Below, one piece after another: positions 16,369 through 24,214 of a DNA stretch of 33,816 nucleotides. Each line of letters begins with the position of its first letter. The stretch's first letter is position 1. This DNA comes from JAAZGD01 sp964489555. GTDB lineage: Bacteria > Bacillota > Clostridia > Peptostreptococcales > Anaerovoracaceae. The notes beneath the pieces were generated by a model. The model had not been told where the DNA came from. It ran no database searches and was given only the letters and a program-made list of their open reading frames with translations. The stretch is taken from contig CAZAZF010000014.1 of the NCBI GenBank assembly GCA_964489555.1, forward strand, positions 1 to 33,816. The letters run 5' to 3'. A program made the position numbers and the translations under genes.

Positions 16369-17345
16369 TATTGCATAGATGCAAGCTGTGTGTAGTACTC
16401 CGCATACATCTCCGCCGGCAGAGGTGCGAATCCATTTTCACCAGCCAATCTTTCGGCTCCATCGGGAGATACTACATACATGGCATAATCCAGAACTTGT
16501 GGTTTTTCTTGTGCGTATGCCAGGTTAATGTAGGTATAGACCAGTCTCGTAAACCCTGCATAGGGAAGATCTTCCCCGATGGTTTCCAAGGTCGGCGCCA
16601 CTGGACCACTTCCAAAGTCCACCTTAACGGCTGTCAGAATATCTTGGTTGCTTGCATAGTATCCGTATCCGAAGAATGCAATGGCATTTTTATCTTTGGA
16701 TACAAGGTCTACCAGTGTGGAATACTCTTGTTGCAAGTTGGCGGTTTTCACCATGTCCTGTTTGTCCAAAATCACTTCGTAGAAAAACTCATAGGTTCCG
16801 TGGTTCTCGTTTGGTCCGTAAAAATTGATTTTCTCCGAAGGCCATTCTGCTCTAACGTCCGACCAGAGAACTACATCGTCACCATGATAATGTCCCGACA
16901 AGTACATATTGATAATCTCTTCTGCCGTCATTTCCGTTGCCCAGGTATTATCTTTGTTGATGACAATGGTCAGTCCATCATAAGCAAGCTTTACTTCCAT
17001 TACATCTTCTCCAAACACCAGTCCATTTTCTTCAAGCTGGGTAATTTCTTCATCCTTGATCTTTCTTGAGGCATCTGAAAAATCCGTTTCTCCCGGTATA
17101 AACTTCTTAAAACCGGCACTGGATCCGGCACGTCCCACCTGGACACTGACTCCCGGCTCTTCGTTGGTCATATATTCTTCTGCAATATGAGCCATTAAGG
17201 GATATACGGTTCCAGAGCCGTCTATAATAACTGCACCACTTAGAGCATCTTCTACAGTCTCTTCCCCGTTTCCTCCACAAGCTGCAAACGAAAATACAAA
17301 TACTAAGACTAATATGACAATCCACATCTTTTTAAAATTTTTCAA
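16368..17345 (-). CDS. pstS: Phosphate ABC transporter substrate-binding lipoprotein PstS
   Basis: A 325-residue phosphate-binding lipoprotein with a signal peptide and lipobox (FSFAAC, lipidated Cys23). Phosphate-binding elements are recognisable: IDGSGTVYPL (~41-50), GRAGSSAGFKKFIPGETDFSDASRKIKDEE (~72-101) and NENHGTYEFF (~185-194). It delivers phosphate to PstCA. The frame starts at TTG (17345), preceded by GGAGG at 7 nt; no upstream ATG competes, so the TTG start is well supported and may moderate expression. A strong Pho box ends 50 bp upstream. Confidence 0.95.
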   Translation of the reverse strand: MKNFKKMWIVILVLVFVFSFAACGGNGEETVEDALSGAVIIDGSGTVYPLMAHIAEEYMTNEEPGVSVQVGRAGSSAGFKKFIPGETDFSDASRKIKDEEITQLEENGLVFGEDVMEVKLAYDGLTIVINKDNTWATEMTAEEIINMYLSGHYHGDDVVLWSDVRAEWPSEKINFYGPNENHGTYEFFYEVILDKQDMVKTANLQQEYSTLVDLVSKDKNAIAFFGYGYYASNQDILTAVKVDFGSGPVAPTLETIGEDLPYAGFTRLVYTYINLAYAQEKPQVLDYAMYVVSPDGAERLAGENGFAPLPAEMYAEYYTQLASMQ

Positions 17346-17394
17346 TTTATTTCCTCCTTCTTAATACTCACCTATTTCTGTTTCTCCCAAAGAA

Positions 17395-17444
17395 TAACAA
17401 AGATGTATTAAGAACGTATTATCTCAATGTAAAGAATGTGTTAA
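17395..17444 (-). promoter_or_regulatory. Pho box: five 11-bp repeats for the phosphate response regulator
   Basis: Reading the minus strand, hexamers TTAACA, TTTACA, ATAATA, TTAATA and TTGTTA follow one another at exact 11-bp steps (6 bp plus 5-bp spacers), matching the TT(A/T/C)A(C/T)A pattern of Gram-positive PhoP boxes, the first two best. The last hexamer may double as the -35, with a weak -10 (AAATAG) 17 bp on. This implies activation of the whole pst-pho operon under phosphate limitation. Confidence 0.85.
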
Positions 17445-17461
17445 ATTTTATATTCCTCAAG

Positions 17462-17499
17462 AAAAAAGCCTCAACCCCCTTATTTCAAGGGATTGAGGC
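17462..17499 (-). terminator. Terminator after the amino-acid permease gene
   Basis: GCCTCAA (17468-17474) and TTGAGGC (17493-17499), with an inner CCC/GGG pairing, are followed by six T on the minus strand, 16 bp past the permease stop. Confidence 0.85.
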
Positions 17500-17514
17500 A
17501 AAATAACTGCTATT

Positions 17515-19167
17515 TTACGCGATAGTCCCGGGATCCCATCTCCTCCCCAAAACTAGGAATAGGATTCCTCCCAGAAATAGAACCAGACCTCCGATTTTTA
17601 ACACTTCAATCATCAAATCAAAGTTGGATAAGAAACCGGACTCCCATTCCTCCAGATAGTATTCTCCTCCCCATTCTCCTTCGTACCAAAGTAGAGCGAA
17701 ATGCCCGAGAAATGCGAAGCCTCCTGCAAAAATGCCATACCATCCTAATCGGGCAATATCCCCCCGGCATAATCTGGTCTTCGGATTTAGAGGGTATTGT
17801 TCCGGATAATCTGCGGCTAACCCTCCATACATCCATTTGAAAATGAGATAGAAAATCGGTCCGGTGCCGGTACCGATTAGCCCGATCAAAAAGTAATCTG
17901 TACCATTTAATAGTAATGCGATGATGGAAATCAGCACAGGGGCCCCCACGAAAAACAGAAGCCCAAGTTTTCCGCCACCCATTATGTACAAGCCTTCTCT
18001 ACCTTCCACCGGGTATTTTTTTCTTAGCTTTACTACGGAAAGCGGGAGAATAATATATAAGGCCAACATAAATACCACTTCTGCCAATACCAGAGTGGTA
18101 AAATCATATTGAGCCAAAAACATGGTGACCACGGCTAAAGTGAGAATACCCACGTAAGGAACACCTTTCTTCTGACTCACCTTCACCATAAACTGGGGGA
18201 AAAGCCGATCGTCAGCCAAAACGAAAAACCCCCTGGATCCGGAAGCTAGATAAGTATTAAAGATGGCACATTGGGAAATGATGGCAATAAACAAAAATGC
18301 GTATCCCCATGCGGCTCCCATATTTTCCGTCAACACGGAAGCATATCCCACACTGTCCCCGAAACCGCCTTCGGTAGACCAGCTATCCCACTGACCAATG
18401 CTGGCCAACCCACCAAGAGTGGGAAGCACATAGGTAGCGGCAATCAGAGGCATTGCCAACAGCAACCCTTTGGGAATCACTTTGGGATTTTTCACCTCGC
18501 CGGCCATATTGGAAATGCACTCATACCCGCAGTACATCCAGATACAAATACCGATACATCCTCCGACGGATTCCAGAATTCCCATATCTTCGGCCACCAA
18601 AGGCACCATGGGATTTTGGTTCCAATTGAGAAATCCCACTAAAGCTACCAAGGCAAAGGCGGCAAGGATAAGCACTGACAGAACGGAGCTCACTCTTCCC
18701 ACTTCTCGAATCCCCAACAGATTAACCACGGTGAATATTAGGATCATTCCCATTTTCATGGCAAATATTGCACCTTCACTCATGGAGACAAATTGACTAA
18801 CATACCCTGCAACCAGGGCTACGTATACTCCATTGGTAATATAGGTGGATACGGTGGCCCACCAACCGGCTTGGAAACCCCAGAATTCACCAAAGGCTTC
18901 TTTGACCCAAACATAGACACCGCCTTCGGATGGTAGTAAAGACCCGCATTCCGCCACCAAGTTGCTGATGGGAAAAGCCCATATGACAGGAAAGATGATT
19001 AGCATCAGTAGTGTCATGCCCGGACCGGAAGCCGGAATCATTTCTTCGATTCCAAAGGCACCGGCGGCTACCAGACAATAAATCATGAACACGATGCTGC
19101 TCACTTTCATGTCGTACTTCTTGAGGGCTTTTACACCCTGCTGTTTCGAAAAATTCTGATCGCTCAT
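17515..19167 (-). CDS. APC-superfamily amino-acid permease
   Basis: A 550-residue transporter of the APC superfamily (AA_permease_2 type) with about twelve hydrophobic segments. The first transmembrane helix has the unwound-helix signature GAFGIEEMIPASGPG (~37-51), and ECGSLLPSEGGVYVWVKEAFG is typical of the glutamate/GABA-antiporter-like branch. It probably exchanges or imports an amino acid; the substrate is not evident. The start overlaps the stop of the dehydrogenase-like gene by 4 bp, so the two are translationally coupled. Both lie downstream of a glycine riboswitch, which makes glycine or a glycine-linked compound a candidate substrate. Confidence 0.88.
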   Translation of the reverse strand: MSDQNFSKQQGVKALKKYDMKVSSIVFMIYCLVAAGAFGIEEMIPASGPGMTLLMLIIFPVIWAFPISNLVAECGSLLPSEGGVYVWVKEAFGEFWGFQAGWWATVSTYITNGVYVALVAGYVSQFVSMSEGAIFAMKMGMILIFTVVNLLGIREVGRVSSVLSVLILAAFALVALVGFLNWNQNPMVPLVAEDMGILESVGGCIGICIWMYCGYECISNMAGEVKNPKVIPKGLLLAMPLIAATYVLPTLGGLASIGQWDSWSTEGGFGDSVGYASVLTENMGAAWGYAFLFIAIISQCAIFNTYLASGSRGFFVLADDRLFPQFMVKVSQKKGVPYVGILTLAVVTMFLAQYDFTTLVLAEVVFMLALYIILPLSVVKLRKKYPVEGREGLYIMGGGKLGLLFFVGAPVLISIIALLLNGTDYFLIGLIGTGTGPIFYLIFKWMYGGLAADYPEQYPLNPKTRLCRGDIARLGWYGIFAGGFAFLGHFALLWYEGEWGGEYYLEEWESGFLSNFDLMIEVLKIGGLVLFLGGILFLVLGRRWDPGTIA

Positions 19168-20501
19168 TGTTTTTCTCCTTTCTCAGAAACCTTTTTCATC
19201 GCCTCCTTAATCACTATTTCCAGATCTTCAGACTCCCTTTGCCTTTTGTAGGGAGAATCCAATTCCATCATGCCATAGGAAAGACCCGACTCTTTCATGG
19301 CCTTTAAGAACGGAATGGCATCAAAATATTCCGGCCCATATACTCCCGGCTCATTCCACTGTCCCGTTCCAATCATCTCGATGCCGATGGCCGCACTACA
19401 TCCCGTTTGTGCCACCACGGCCTGGGTCTCCCATTTCTCCCAGGCCTCCTTTTGTTCAAAAGGTTGATACAAGAAAACCTCTCTTTTTTGACCGTCTTTC
19501 ATTCCGATACAATGAATGCCCACCACCATTTTTCCAACCCACTGATGGGAATATTCCGTGGGTTGCGGTGCCACGGCCGCAACCACATCTCTGGGCTTCA
19601 CTCTCGCATTTCCCACTTGGACTTCCTTATCATTTCTTAATCCAAGTACCTCCAAGGCCCATAAAGCATGAATTAAATCTTCGTCCAAACCAATCTTAAA
19701 AGAACACTTCTTCAGTCCGTATTTTTGGAGATATCGAGGCATCAGCACCGTCTCCTCATGTTCCACTTTTACCAGACGATTTGGGCCTACTTCGCAAGGC
19801 ATGTGGAAAACCTCTTCCCCTGCAAAAGGAGGTTCGGTAATATGCCCTTTCTCTTTATCCCATTCCACATTAGGATTCATGCATTCATCCAGTACCGTCC
19901 ACACATTAAACCCAAACCCTATTTTTTTGTGATCCGGATCTTCAATATGCAGGTCGCCCCCATCTTTCACATGAACTTCTTCCAACTGGTCAAACAGATA
20001 ATCCGCCGCAAACCGTGCAAATACATCCACCACGCCCGGATCAATGCCCATGCAAATCACCGCCATTTGTCCTGCCTTTTTCCATTCCTCTTCCTTTTGA
20101 AAGTGGTAATCGCCCATCACCAAATCATAACACCCTTCCAGCCCATTTTCGTAATCAGGATTTTCCTTTGGCTTGCTGAAGGTTCCCATATTCCCATAAT
20201 TTGCACCTCCTTGATAGGCGCCGTCAAAAATAGTGTTACAAACAAAGGGAGATGCCGCATCCATCACGAAATCACATTGATGTTTTTCAATCAATGCCAC
20301 GATTTCCTTTTCGTTTCTAGCGTCTAGCTCTGCGGGAATGAAGCGGGAATCCTGCAACATGGAAGCTACCTTGCCGGCCCGATCACCATCCACATCGGAA
20401 ACCACTACTTTTTTCAACCATTCCCCCTTGGGATCTCTCTCTTTCAGAGCTCGAAGTATGGTTTCTCCCACTGCTCCTGTTCCCACCAATAACATATTCA
20501 T
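19164..20501 (-). CDS. Saccharopine-dehydrogenase-like NAD(P)-dependent oxidoreductase
   Basis: A 445-residue enzyme of the saccharopine dehydrogenase (Lys9/Lys1, carboxynorspermidine dehydrogenase) family. The N-terminal Rossmann domain opens with LLVGTGAVGE (GxGxxG at 7-12) and contains VVVSDVDGDRA and DFVMDAASPFVCNTIFDGAYQGGANYGNMGT, typical of this family; the middle and C-terminal region (CMGIDPGVVDVFARFAADYLFD onward) is the catalytic/dimerisation part. Relatives join or split an amino acid and a keto acid through a secondary amine. The true substrate is unknown. It has a strong AAGGAGG 6-7 nt before the ATG and is the first gene after the glycine riboswitch, followed by a coupled amino-acid permease. 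No other lysine-pathway gene is nearby, arguing against a simple lysine role. Confidence 0.82.
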   Translation of the reverse strand: MNMLLVGTGAVGETILRALKERDPKGEWLKKVVVSDVDGDRAGKVASMLQDSRFIPAELDARNEKEIVALIEKHQCDFVMDAASPFVCNTIFDGAYQGGANYGNMGTFSKPKENPDYENGLEGCYDLVMGDYHFQKEEEWKKAGQMAVICMGIDPGVVDVFARFAADYLFDQLEEVHVKDGGDLHIEDPDHKKIGFGFNVWTVLDECMNPNVEWDKEKGHITEPPFAGEEVFHMPCEVGPNRLVKVEHEETVLMPRYLQKYGLKKCSFKIGLDEDLIHALWALEVLGLRNDKEVQVGNARVKPRDVVAAVAPQPTEYSHQWVGKMVVGIHCIGMKDGQKREVFLYQPFEQKEAWEKWETQAVVAQTGCSAAIGIEMIGTGQWNEPGVYGPEYFDAIPFLKAMKESGLSYGMMELDSPYKRQRESEDLEIVIKEAMKKVSEKGEKQ

Positions 20502-20572
20502 TATTTACCTCCTTGGCTTCAAACTGTGGCAGTCCTGAGTCTCATGTGCGGCATGCTTTTGCGAATTTCTAT

Positions 20573-20611
20573 AAAAAAAGAGACGTGCAACAATATATGC
20601 CACACATCTCT
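20573..20611 (-). terminator. Expression-platform terminator of the glycine riboswitch
   Basis: On the minus strand AGAGATGTG near the end of aptamer 2 pairs with CACGTCTCT (G-U allowed), followed by seven T. It directly adjoins the 3' strand of aptamer-2 P1, so ligand binding could alter terminator formation. Confidence 0.75.
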
Positions 20612-20778
20612 CTGTCCTTTTGCCAGTTGGTTATATCCTCGTAGGCGCCTTTCGGTCTCTCCAGAGGGTCGTCCGATAACCTTCCTATTTGCCTGTCAGT
20701 TTCCACGAAATACCTGCCCGCATTTCATTTTTCCGCTTCGGCCTTCACAATCCTGGTTGCGAATGTCTCGGGTTATCG
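20610..20778 (-). promoter_or_regulatory. Tandem glycine riboswitch
   Basis: Aptamer 1 (20674-20778) is closed by CGATAACC/GGTTATCG. It has a P2 hairpin (TTCGCAA/TTGTGAA), the family core GCCGAAG, a P3 (GAAAT/ATTTC) and the 3' signature ACAGGCAAA. The linker GGACGACC and CTCTGGAGAG then match the conserved interdomain region of tandem glycine riboswitches. Aptamer 2 (20610-20666) is closed by CTCTG/CAGAG and ends with the signature GGCAAAAGGACAGAG, but its core reads GCGCCTACGAGG instead of GCGCCGAAGG and its P3 is almost absent. A terminator hairpin follows. A weak promoter (TTGATT, 18 bp, TAGAGT) lies upstream. It controls the saccharopine-dehydrogenase-like gene and permease. Confidence 0.8.
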
Positions 20779-20838
20779 TCTTCCGACTTATTTACTTGTC
20801 CTCACTCTATCAAACACGGCGCGGTAAAATCAAGGAAA

Positions 20839-20865
20839 AGGGGAGATTTTCAAAAAATCTCCCCT
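20839..20865 (-). terminator. Terminator after the DUF3842 gene
   Basis: Perfect 12-bp arms (AGGGGAGATTTT and complement) around TTG, followed by TTT on the minus strand, ~80 bp past the stop. A smaller GGGGA/TCCCC hairpin sits right at the stop (20927-20942). Confidence 0.65.
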
Positions 20866-20944
20866 ATCTGACATACTATTTTGCGGTTTTCCTATTGCTT
20901 CCAAGGACAAACTTAAGGTTTTCAGTGGGGATGCGTGTCCCCGA

Positions 20945-21367
20945 TTAAGCCATATCGATATTTTCTTGATGTTTTTTCAATTCTTCTATTACATTTCGAA
21001 TCAGTTTCCCGGTGGTGAGATCGGAAACTCCTACTACCGTATTCTCGCAAAGATTAACCGGGATAAGAATTCGTTTGGCTTTGCTTTGTCCGACAGCAAC
21101 GGCCATGTTGGGTGTAATCTCCCCCCAGAGAGAGTCTGCTATGACGATACCTATGGGGCCAATGATTACATCCGCCCTTTTGCACCCCACTATGACTGGG
21201 TTTTCCCCCGTAGCCACATTTTCTGCTCCTGCTTTCAACATGGCCGAAGTGGCCGTGCTGTTTGTTCCCACTGCAGTTATGTTAACAAATGGCATTTCAT
21301 TCTTAATGGTGGTTACCAGCTGTTTGCCGATTCCCCCGCCTTGCGCATCTATAATAAGTATGTTCAT
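20945..21367 (-). CDS. DUF3842 family protein
   Basis: A 140-residue small cytosolic protein resembling DUF3842, a family common in Clostridia with no known function. It opens with MNILIIDAQGGGIGKQL, a glycine-rich loop reminiscent of a Rossmann or P-loop-like nucleotide-binding start, and contains repeated small beta-alpha units (ADVIIGPIGIVIADSLWGEITPNMA). A GAGGGG site lies 6 nt before the ATG and an extended -10 ~43 bp upstream. It is probably monocistronic: a terminator follows. Confidence 0.75.
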   Translation of the reverse strand: MNILIIDAQGGGIGKQLVTTIKNEMPFVNITAVGTNSTATSAMLKAGAENVATGENPVIVGCKRADVIIGPIGIVIADSLWGEITPNMAVAVGQSKAKRILIPVNLCENTVVGVSDLTTGKLIRNVIEELKKHQENIDMA

Positions 21368-21409
21368 ATGAATCCCCTCATTTTCTTTCCCCTTTTTTGC
21401 TATTCTTAT

Positions 21410-21418
21410 ATTATATCA
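21410..21418 (-). promoter_or_regulatory. Extended -10 promoter of the DUF3842 gene
   Basis: TGATATAAT on the minus strand, the same extended -10 as in front of the DUF4153 gene, with a possible TTGAAA 15 bp upstream. Confidence 0.55.
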
Positions 21419-21439
21419 CGCACCTCTCTTTTTCAAGCC

Positions 21440-21502
21440 AAAGCTCTGCATCGCCAGGTGCTTGCGCCTCCAGCACGAACCAATCATCTGCATCAGAGCT
21501 TT
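21440..21502. other. Large stem-loop downstream of larC
   Basis: AAAGCTCTG (21440-21448) pairs with CAGAGCTTT (21494-21502), enclosing an inner GTGCT/AGCAC hairpin and a locally GC-richer sequence. No T-run follows on either strand, so it is not a standard terminator; it could be a 3' stabiliser, a Rho-type stop or a small RNA element. Confidence 0.35.
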
Positions 21503-21526
21503 ATATGCATCCTCTCATTTTCACCG

Positions 21527-22711
21527 TTATGTCAAGTTCTTATCTATTTGATCTACCACATCCAAAATACTCATGTTTTTCTCTCTGGCAATACTGGCTA
21601 TATCTTCATGCTCATATTTCGATTTTTGAACATTGTATCCGGTTGAAACCTTCTTCCGGACATTGCCATACACGGTTTTGACTGTTTGAACTTCCCGCGA
21701 AAGAGTATATCTCTTATTCCGGTTTTCTCGAATACCAAGGGTTGTGGTATGCTTGAACAACAAATAAACCATTCGCTCCCTGTTCTCTTTTTCACATATC
21801 ACACTAAGTAGTATTCCAGGACGGCCCTTTTTCATACCAATGGGTATGGAATAGACATCCAGAGCACCAGCCTCCATGAGAAGTTCCATTGCAAACCCAA
21901 TGTTTTCCGGTGTTGCATCATCTAGGTTACATGAAAGCTCGATTACCTCTTGGTGTTCTATCTCCTCCTCACCCACAAAACTTCGGATGCAATTTACCGC
22001 TGGGTAATCATTTTTCCCCATGCCGTACCCTACTTTATCGACCTTCATAATGGGCATAAGGCCAAATTCCGTTGCAAAATATTTAAGCAATGCGGCACCT
22101 GTAGGCGTACACAGTTCCCCCTCAATTTTTCCGGAAAACATTGGCATATTGCGTAATAGATAAGTAGTTGCCGGTGCCGGAACCGGAAGAATGCCATGGT
22201 GACAGCGGATTTGCCCACTCCCTACATTGATTGGAGAAACCACAACTCTGTGCGGAGAAATCTTGTTCATTAGCCAGCATACTGTAGCGATATCCGTGAT
22301 TGCATCCAACGTCCCAATCTCATGAAAGTGAATTTCCATCACGGGAACACCGTGTGCATGGCTCTCTGCATCTGCCAATAATCCGTAAACCTTCATCACA
22401 TCTTCCTTGACCTTCTCATCTAGCCGAAGGCTATCTACAATACCTTCAATATCCTTCAAGGCCCGATGAGATGTTTGGCGAGAATGATGAGAGTGAGATG
22501 TACCTTCTTCTTCCCCACATATCTTTACCACTACTTGTGTGCCAATAATTCCACATCTTCTCACCATATGCTTTTCTACACAAACACCGGGGATTCCCGC
22601 ATGATTCAACTCCTCCAAAAAACCGTCTTGATCAGGAATTAACTCTAAGAGTGCCGCCGCCAACATATCTCCTGCGGCACCCATTCCACAGTCAAAATAT
22701 AATGTTTTCAT
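21527..22711 (-). CDS. larC: Nickel-pincer cofactor nickel insertase LarC
   Basis: A 394-residue LarC (DUF111) protein, the CTP-dependent cyclometallase that inserts nickel into the pyridinium bisthiocarboxylic acid mononucleotide made by LarB and LarE. The N-terminal signature DCGMGAAGDMLAAALLEL, the histidine-rich stretch near residue 72 (SHSHHSRQTSH) typical of the metal-handling segment, and HEIGTLDAITDIATVC are visible. Here LarC is one continuous frame, unlike Lactobacillus plantarum, where the protein needs a programmed frameshift to join larC1 and larC2. It starts on the larB stop (TAATG overlap), completing a larE-larB-larC order. Confidence 0.93.
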   Translation of the reverse strand: MKTLYFDCGMGAAGDMLAAALLELIPDQDGFLEELNHAGIPGVCVEKHMVRRCGIIGTQVVVKICGEEEGTSHSHHSRQTSHRALKDIEGIVDSLRLDEKVKEDVMKVYGLLADAESHAHGVPVMEIHFHEIGTLDAITDIATVCWLMNKISPHRVVVSPINVGSGQIRCHHGILPVPAPATTYLLRNMPMFSGKIEGELCTPTGAALLKYFATEFGLMPIMKVDKVGYGMGKNDYPAVNCIRSFVGEEEIEHQEVIELSCNLDDATPENIGFAMELLMEAGALDVYSIPIGMKKGRPGILLSVICEKENRERMVYLLFKHTTTLGIRENRNKRYTLSREVQTVKTVYGNVRKKVSTGYNVQKSKYEHEDIASIAREKNMSILDVVDQIDKNLT

Positions 22712-23463
22712 TATCTACTCCCCATCTGATTAATCATTCCTGCAAGATATCCGGCTCCGAACCCATTGTCAATATTTACTACAGCAACTCCGCTGGCACA
22801 TGAATTGAGCATAGAGAGCAACGCAGATATTCCTCCATAGGAAGCTCCATACCCAATACTGGTAGGAACCGCGATGACCGGACAATCTGAAAGTCCTCCT
22901 ATCACACTGGCCAAAGCTCCTTCCATTCCTGCAATCACAACGATGACACTTGCACTCATGATATCTTCCAGATGGGTCAACAACCGATGAAGGCCTGCTA
23001 CCCCAACATCATACAGTCTTAAAACATCGTTTCCCAAAGCCTCTGCCGTCAAGGCGGCTTCCTCCGCTATGGGAATGTCACTGGTCCCTCCCGTTGCGAT
23101 TACGATCCTGCCGATTCCGCCGGCCTTTTCATTCTCCCCTATAATGCCCAGTTTTGCTTCTTCATGGTATACAAAATCCTTTAAAACTCCTACTTCTCCG
23201 GCTACTTCTTTATTCATTCTGGTAATCAAAATAGGACATTGGCCGCTTTCCATTAAAACTTCTGCAATTTTTATGATCTGATCAGCGGTTTTTCCTTCGC
23301 CATATATGACCTCCCCCACACCTTGTCTCATCTTTCTATGGAGATCCACTTTGGCAAAGCCAATATCCTGAAAAGGCATGGTTTTTAATTCTAAAACTGC
23401 CTCATCTACCGTCTTCCTGCCTTGATACACTGCTTCGATCACACTTCGAATATTCTCATTCAT
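22711..23463 (-). CDS. larB: Pyridinium-3,5-biscarboxylate mononucleotide synthase LarB
   Basis: A 250-residue LarB. The C-terminal half is a PurE-like (NCAIR mutase) carboxylase core: IVIATGGTSDIPIAEEAALTAEALG, DVGVAGLHRLLTHLEDI, VIAGMEGALASVIGGLSDCPVIAVPTSIGYG and the C-terminal NIDNGFGAGYLAGMI. LarB carboxylates and hydrolyses nicotinic acid adenine dinucleotide to P2CMN, the first step of nickel-pincer cofactor synthesis. It overlaps larE by 8 bp and larC by 1 bp, indicating coupled translation. Confidence 0.94.
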   Translation of the reverse strand: MNENIRSVIEAVYQGRKTVDEAVLELKTMPFQDIGFAKVDLHRKMRQGVGEVIYGEGKTADQIIKIAEVLMESGQCPILITRMNKEVAGEVGVLKDFVYHEEAKLGIIGENEKAGGIGRIVIATGGTSDIPIAEEAALTAEALGNDVLRLYDVGVAGLHRLLTHLEDIMSASVIVVIAGMEGALASVIGGLSDCPVIAVPTSIGYGASYGGISALLSMLNSCASGVAVVNIDNGFGAGYLAGMINQMGSR

Positions 23464-24214
23464 CCCTCGCCTCCATATCTAAATAAACGGAGGTAAAATA
23501 TTGCTGCAACTCCTTCAGTATTTCTTTTCTACGTTCTATCGCCATTATAAACTGCTTTTCTTGGAGTTCCACTTTAGCTATACTACCATTCATTCGAACC
23601 CGATATCCACTAAACCCGGACAAGTAAAGATACTGCTCTGCCTTTTCAATTCGTTGGAGCTTTTCCTTTGTAATAAACTCTCCCGTTTGAATTCTTGTGG
23701 CCAAGCAGGAGTATCCCGGTTTATTCCATGTACATAGACCCGCTTCCTTCGAAAATCTTCTTATTTCCTCCTTTGAAATACCACACTCTCTCAAAGGCGA
23801 TCTAACACCTAGCTCTCTCAAGGCTCGAATCCCCGGTCGGTTTTCTTCTAAATCCGACGCGTTGGTTCCATCAACAACCATCGAAAATCCATCCTGTGCA
23901 GCAGTTTTCAGCAGGATTTCAAACATTTTGCTTTTACATTGATAACAACGATCCTCTGCATTCCGAACTATTTTTTCTTCCTGCAACATGTTAATCCGAA
24001 TAATTTTTATTCTTACGTTCAAAGACTTGCCAATTTCCACGGCTTCATCCATATCAAGCTGAGGTTGAAAGGGCGACTTCACATAATATACTTCGACTTT
24101 AGCACCTAGCTTTATTGCATTATATAAGAGGTAAGTGGAATCCACCCCTCCGGAAAAAGCCATTGCCACTTCAGAGTGCTTTTGAAAAAACTCTGTTAAA
24201 GTCATCGATTTCAC
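23456..24214 (-). CDS. larE: Pyridinium-bisthiocarboxylate sulfurtransferase LarE
   Basis: A 252-residue ATP-dependent sulfur transferase. The PP-loop SGGVDST lies at 21-27, and EDRCYQCK (Cys90, Cys93) and a conserved Cys170 in YSCLATR follow. In characterised LarE the cysteine at the SCLATR-like position supplies sulfur to P2CMN, or with other cysteines holds an iron-sulfur cluster; which mode applies here is not decided, although Cys161 and Cys170 lie close together. The start overlaps the preceding small membrane protein gene by 4 bp. Confidence 0.93.
   Translation of the reverse strand: MKSMTLTEFFQKHSEVAMAFSGGVDSTYLLYNAIKLGAKVEVYYVKSPFQPQLDMDEAVEIGKSLNVRIKIIRINMLQEEKIVRNAEDRCYQCKSKMFEILLKTAAQDGFSMVVDGTNASDLEENRPGIRALRELGVRSPLRECGISKEEIRRFSKEAGLCTWNKPGYSCLATRIQTGEFITKEKLQRIEKAEQYLYLSGFSGYRVRMNGSIAKVELQEKQFIMAIERRKEILKELQQYFTSVYLDMEARDE

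Noticed and set aside
16371..17069. 232-codon plus-strand frame opposite pstS
   Set aside because: Antisense shadow of a clearly identified gene, no ribosome site or protein family signal.
19725..20327. 200-codon plus-strand frame opposite the saccharopine-dehydrogenase-like gene
   Set aside because: Antisense to a well-supported enzyme, rich in His/Phe/Ile from complemented codons.
20610..20778. Lysine riboswitch upstream of the saccharopine-dehydrogenase-like gene
   Set aside because: The lysine L-box signatures are absent, while the glycine linker and 3' signatures are present.
20526..20948. 140-codon plus-strand frame across the riboswitch region
   Set aside because: It covers a structured RNA and two terminators on the other strand; no protein features.
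20966..21646. 226-codon plus-strand frame opposite the DUF3842 gene and the end of larC
   Set aside because: Overlaps two minus-strand genes and has no homology signal.
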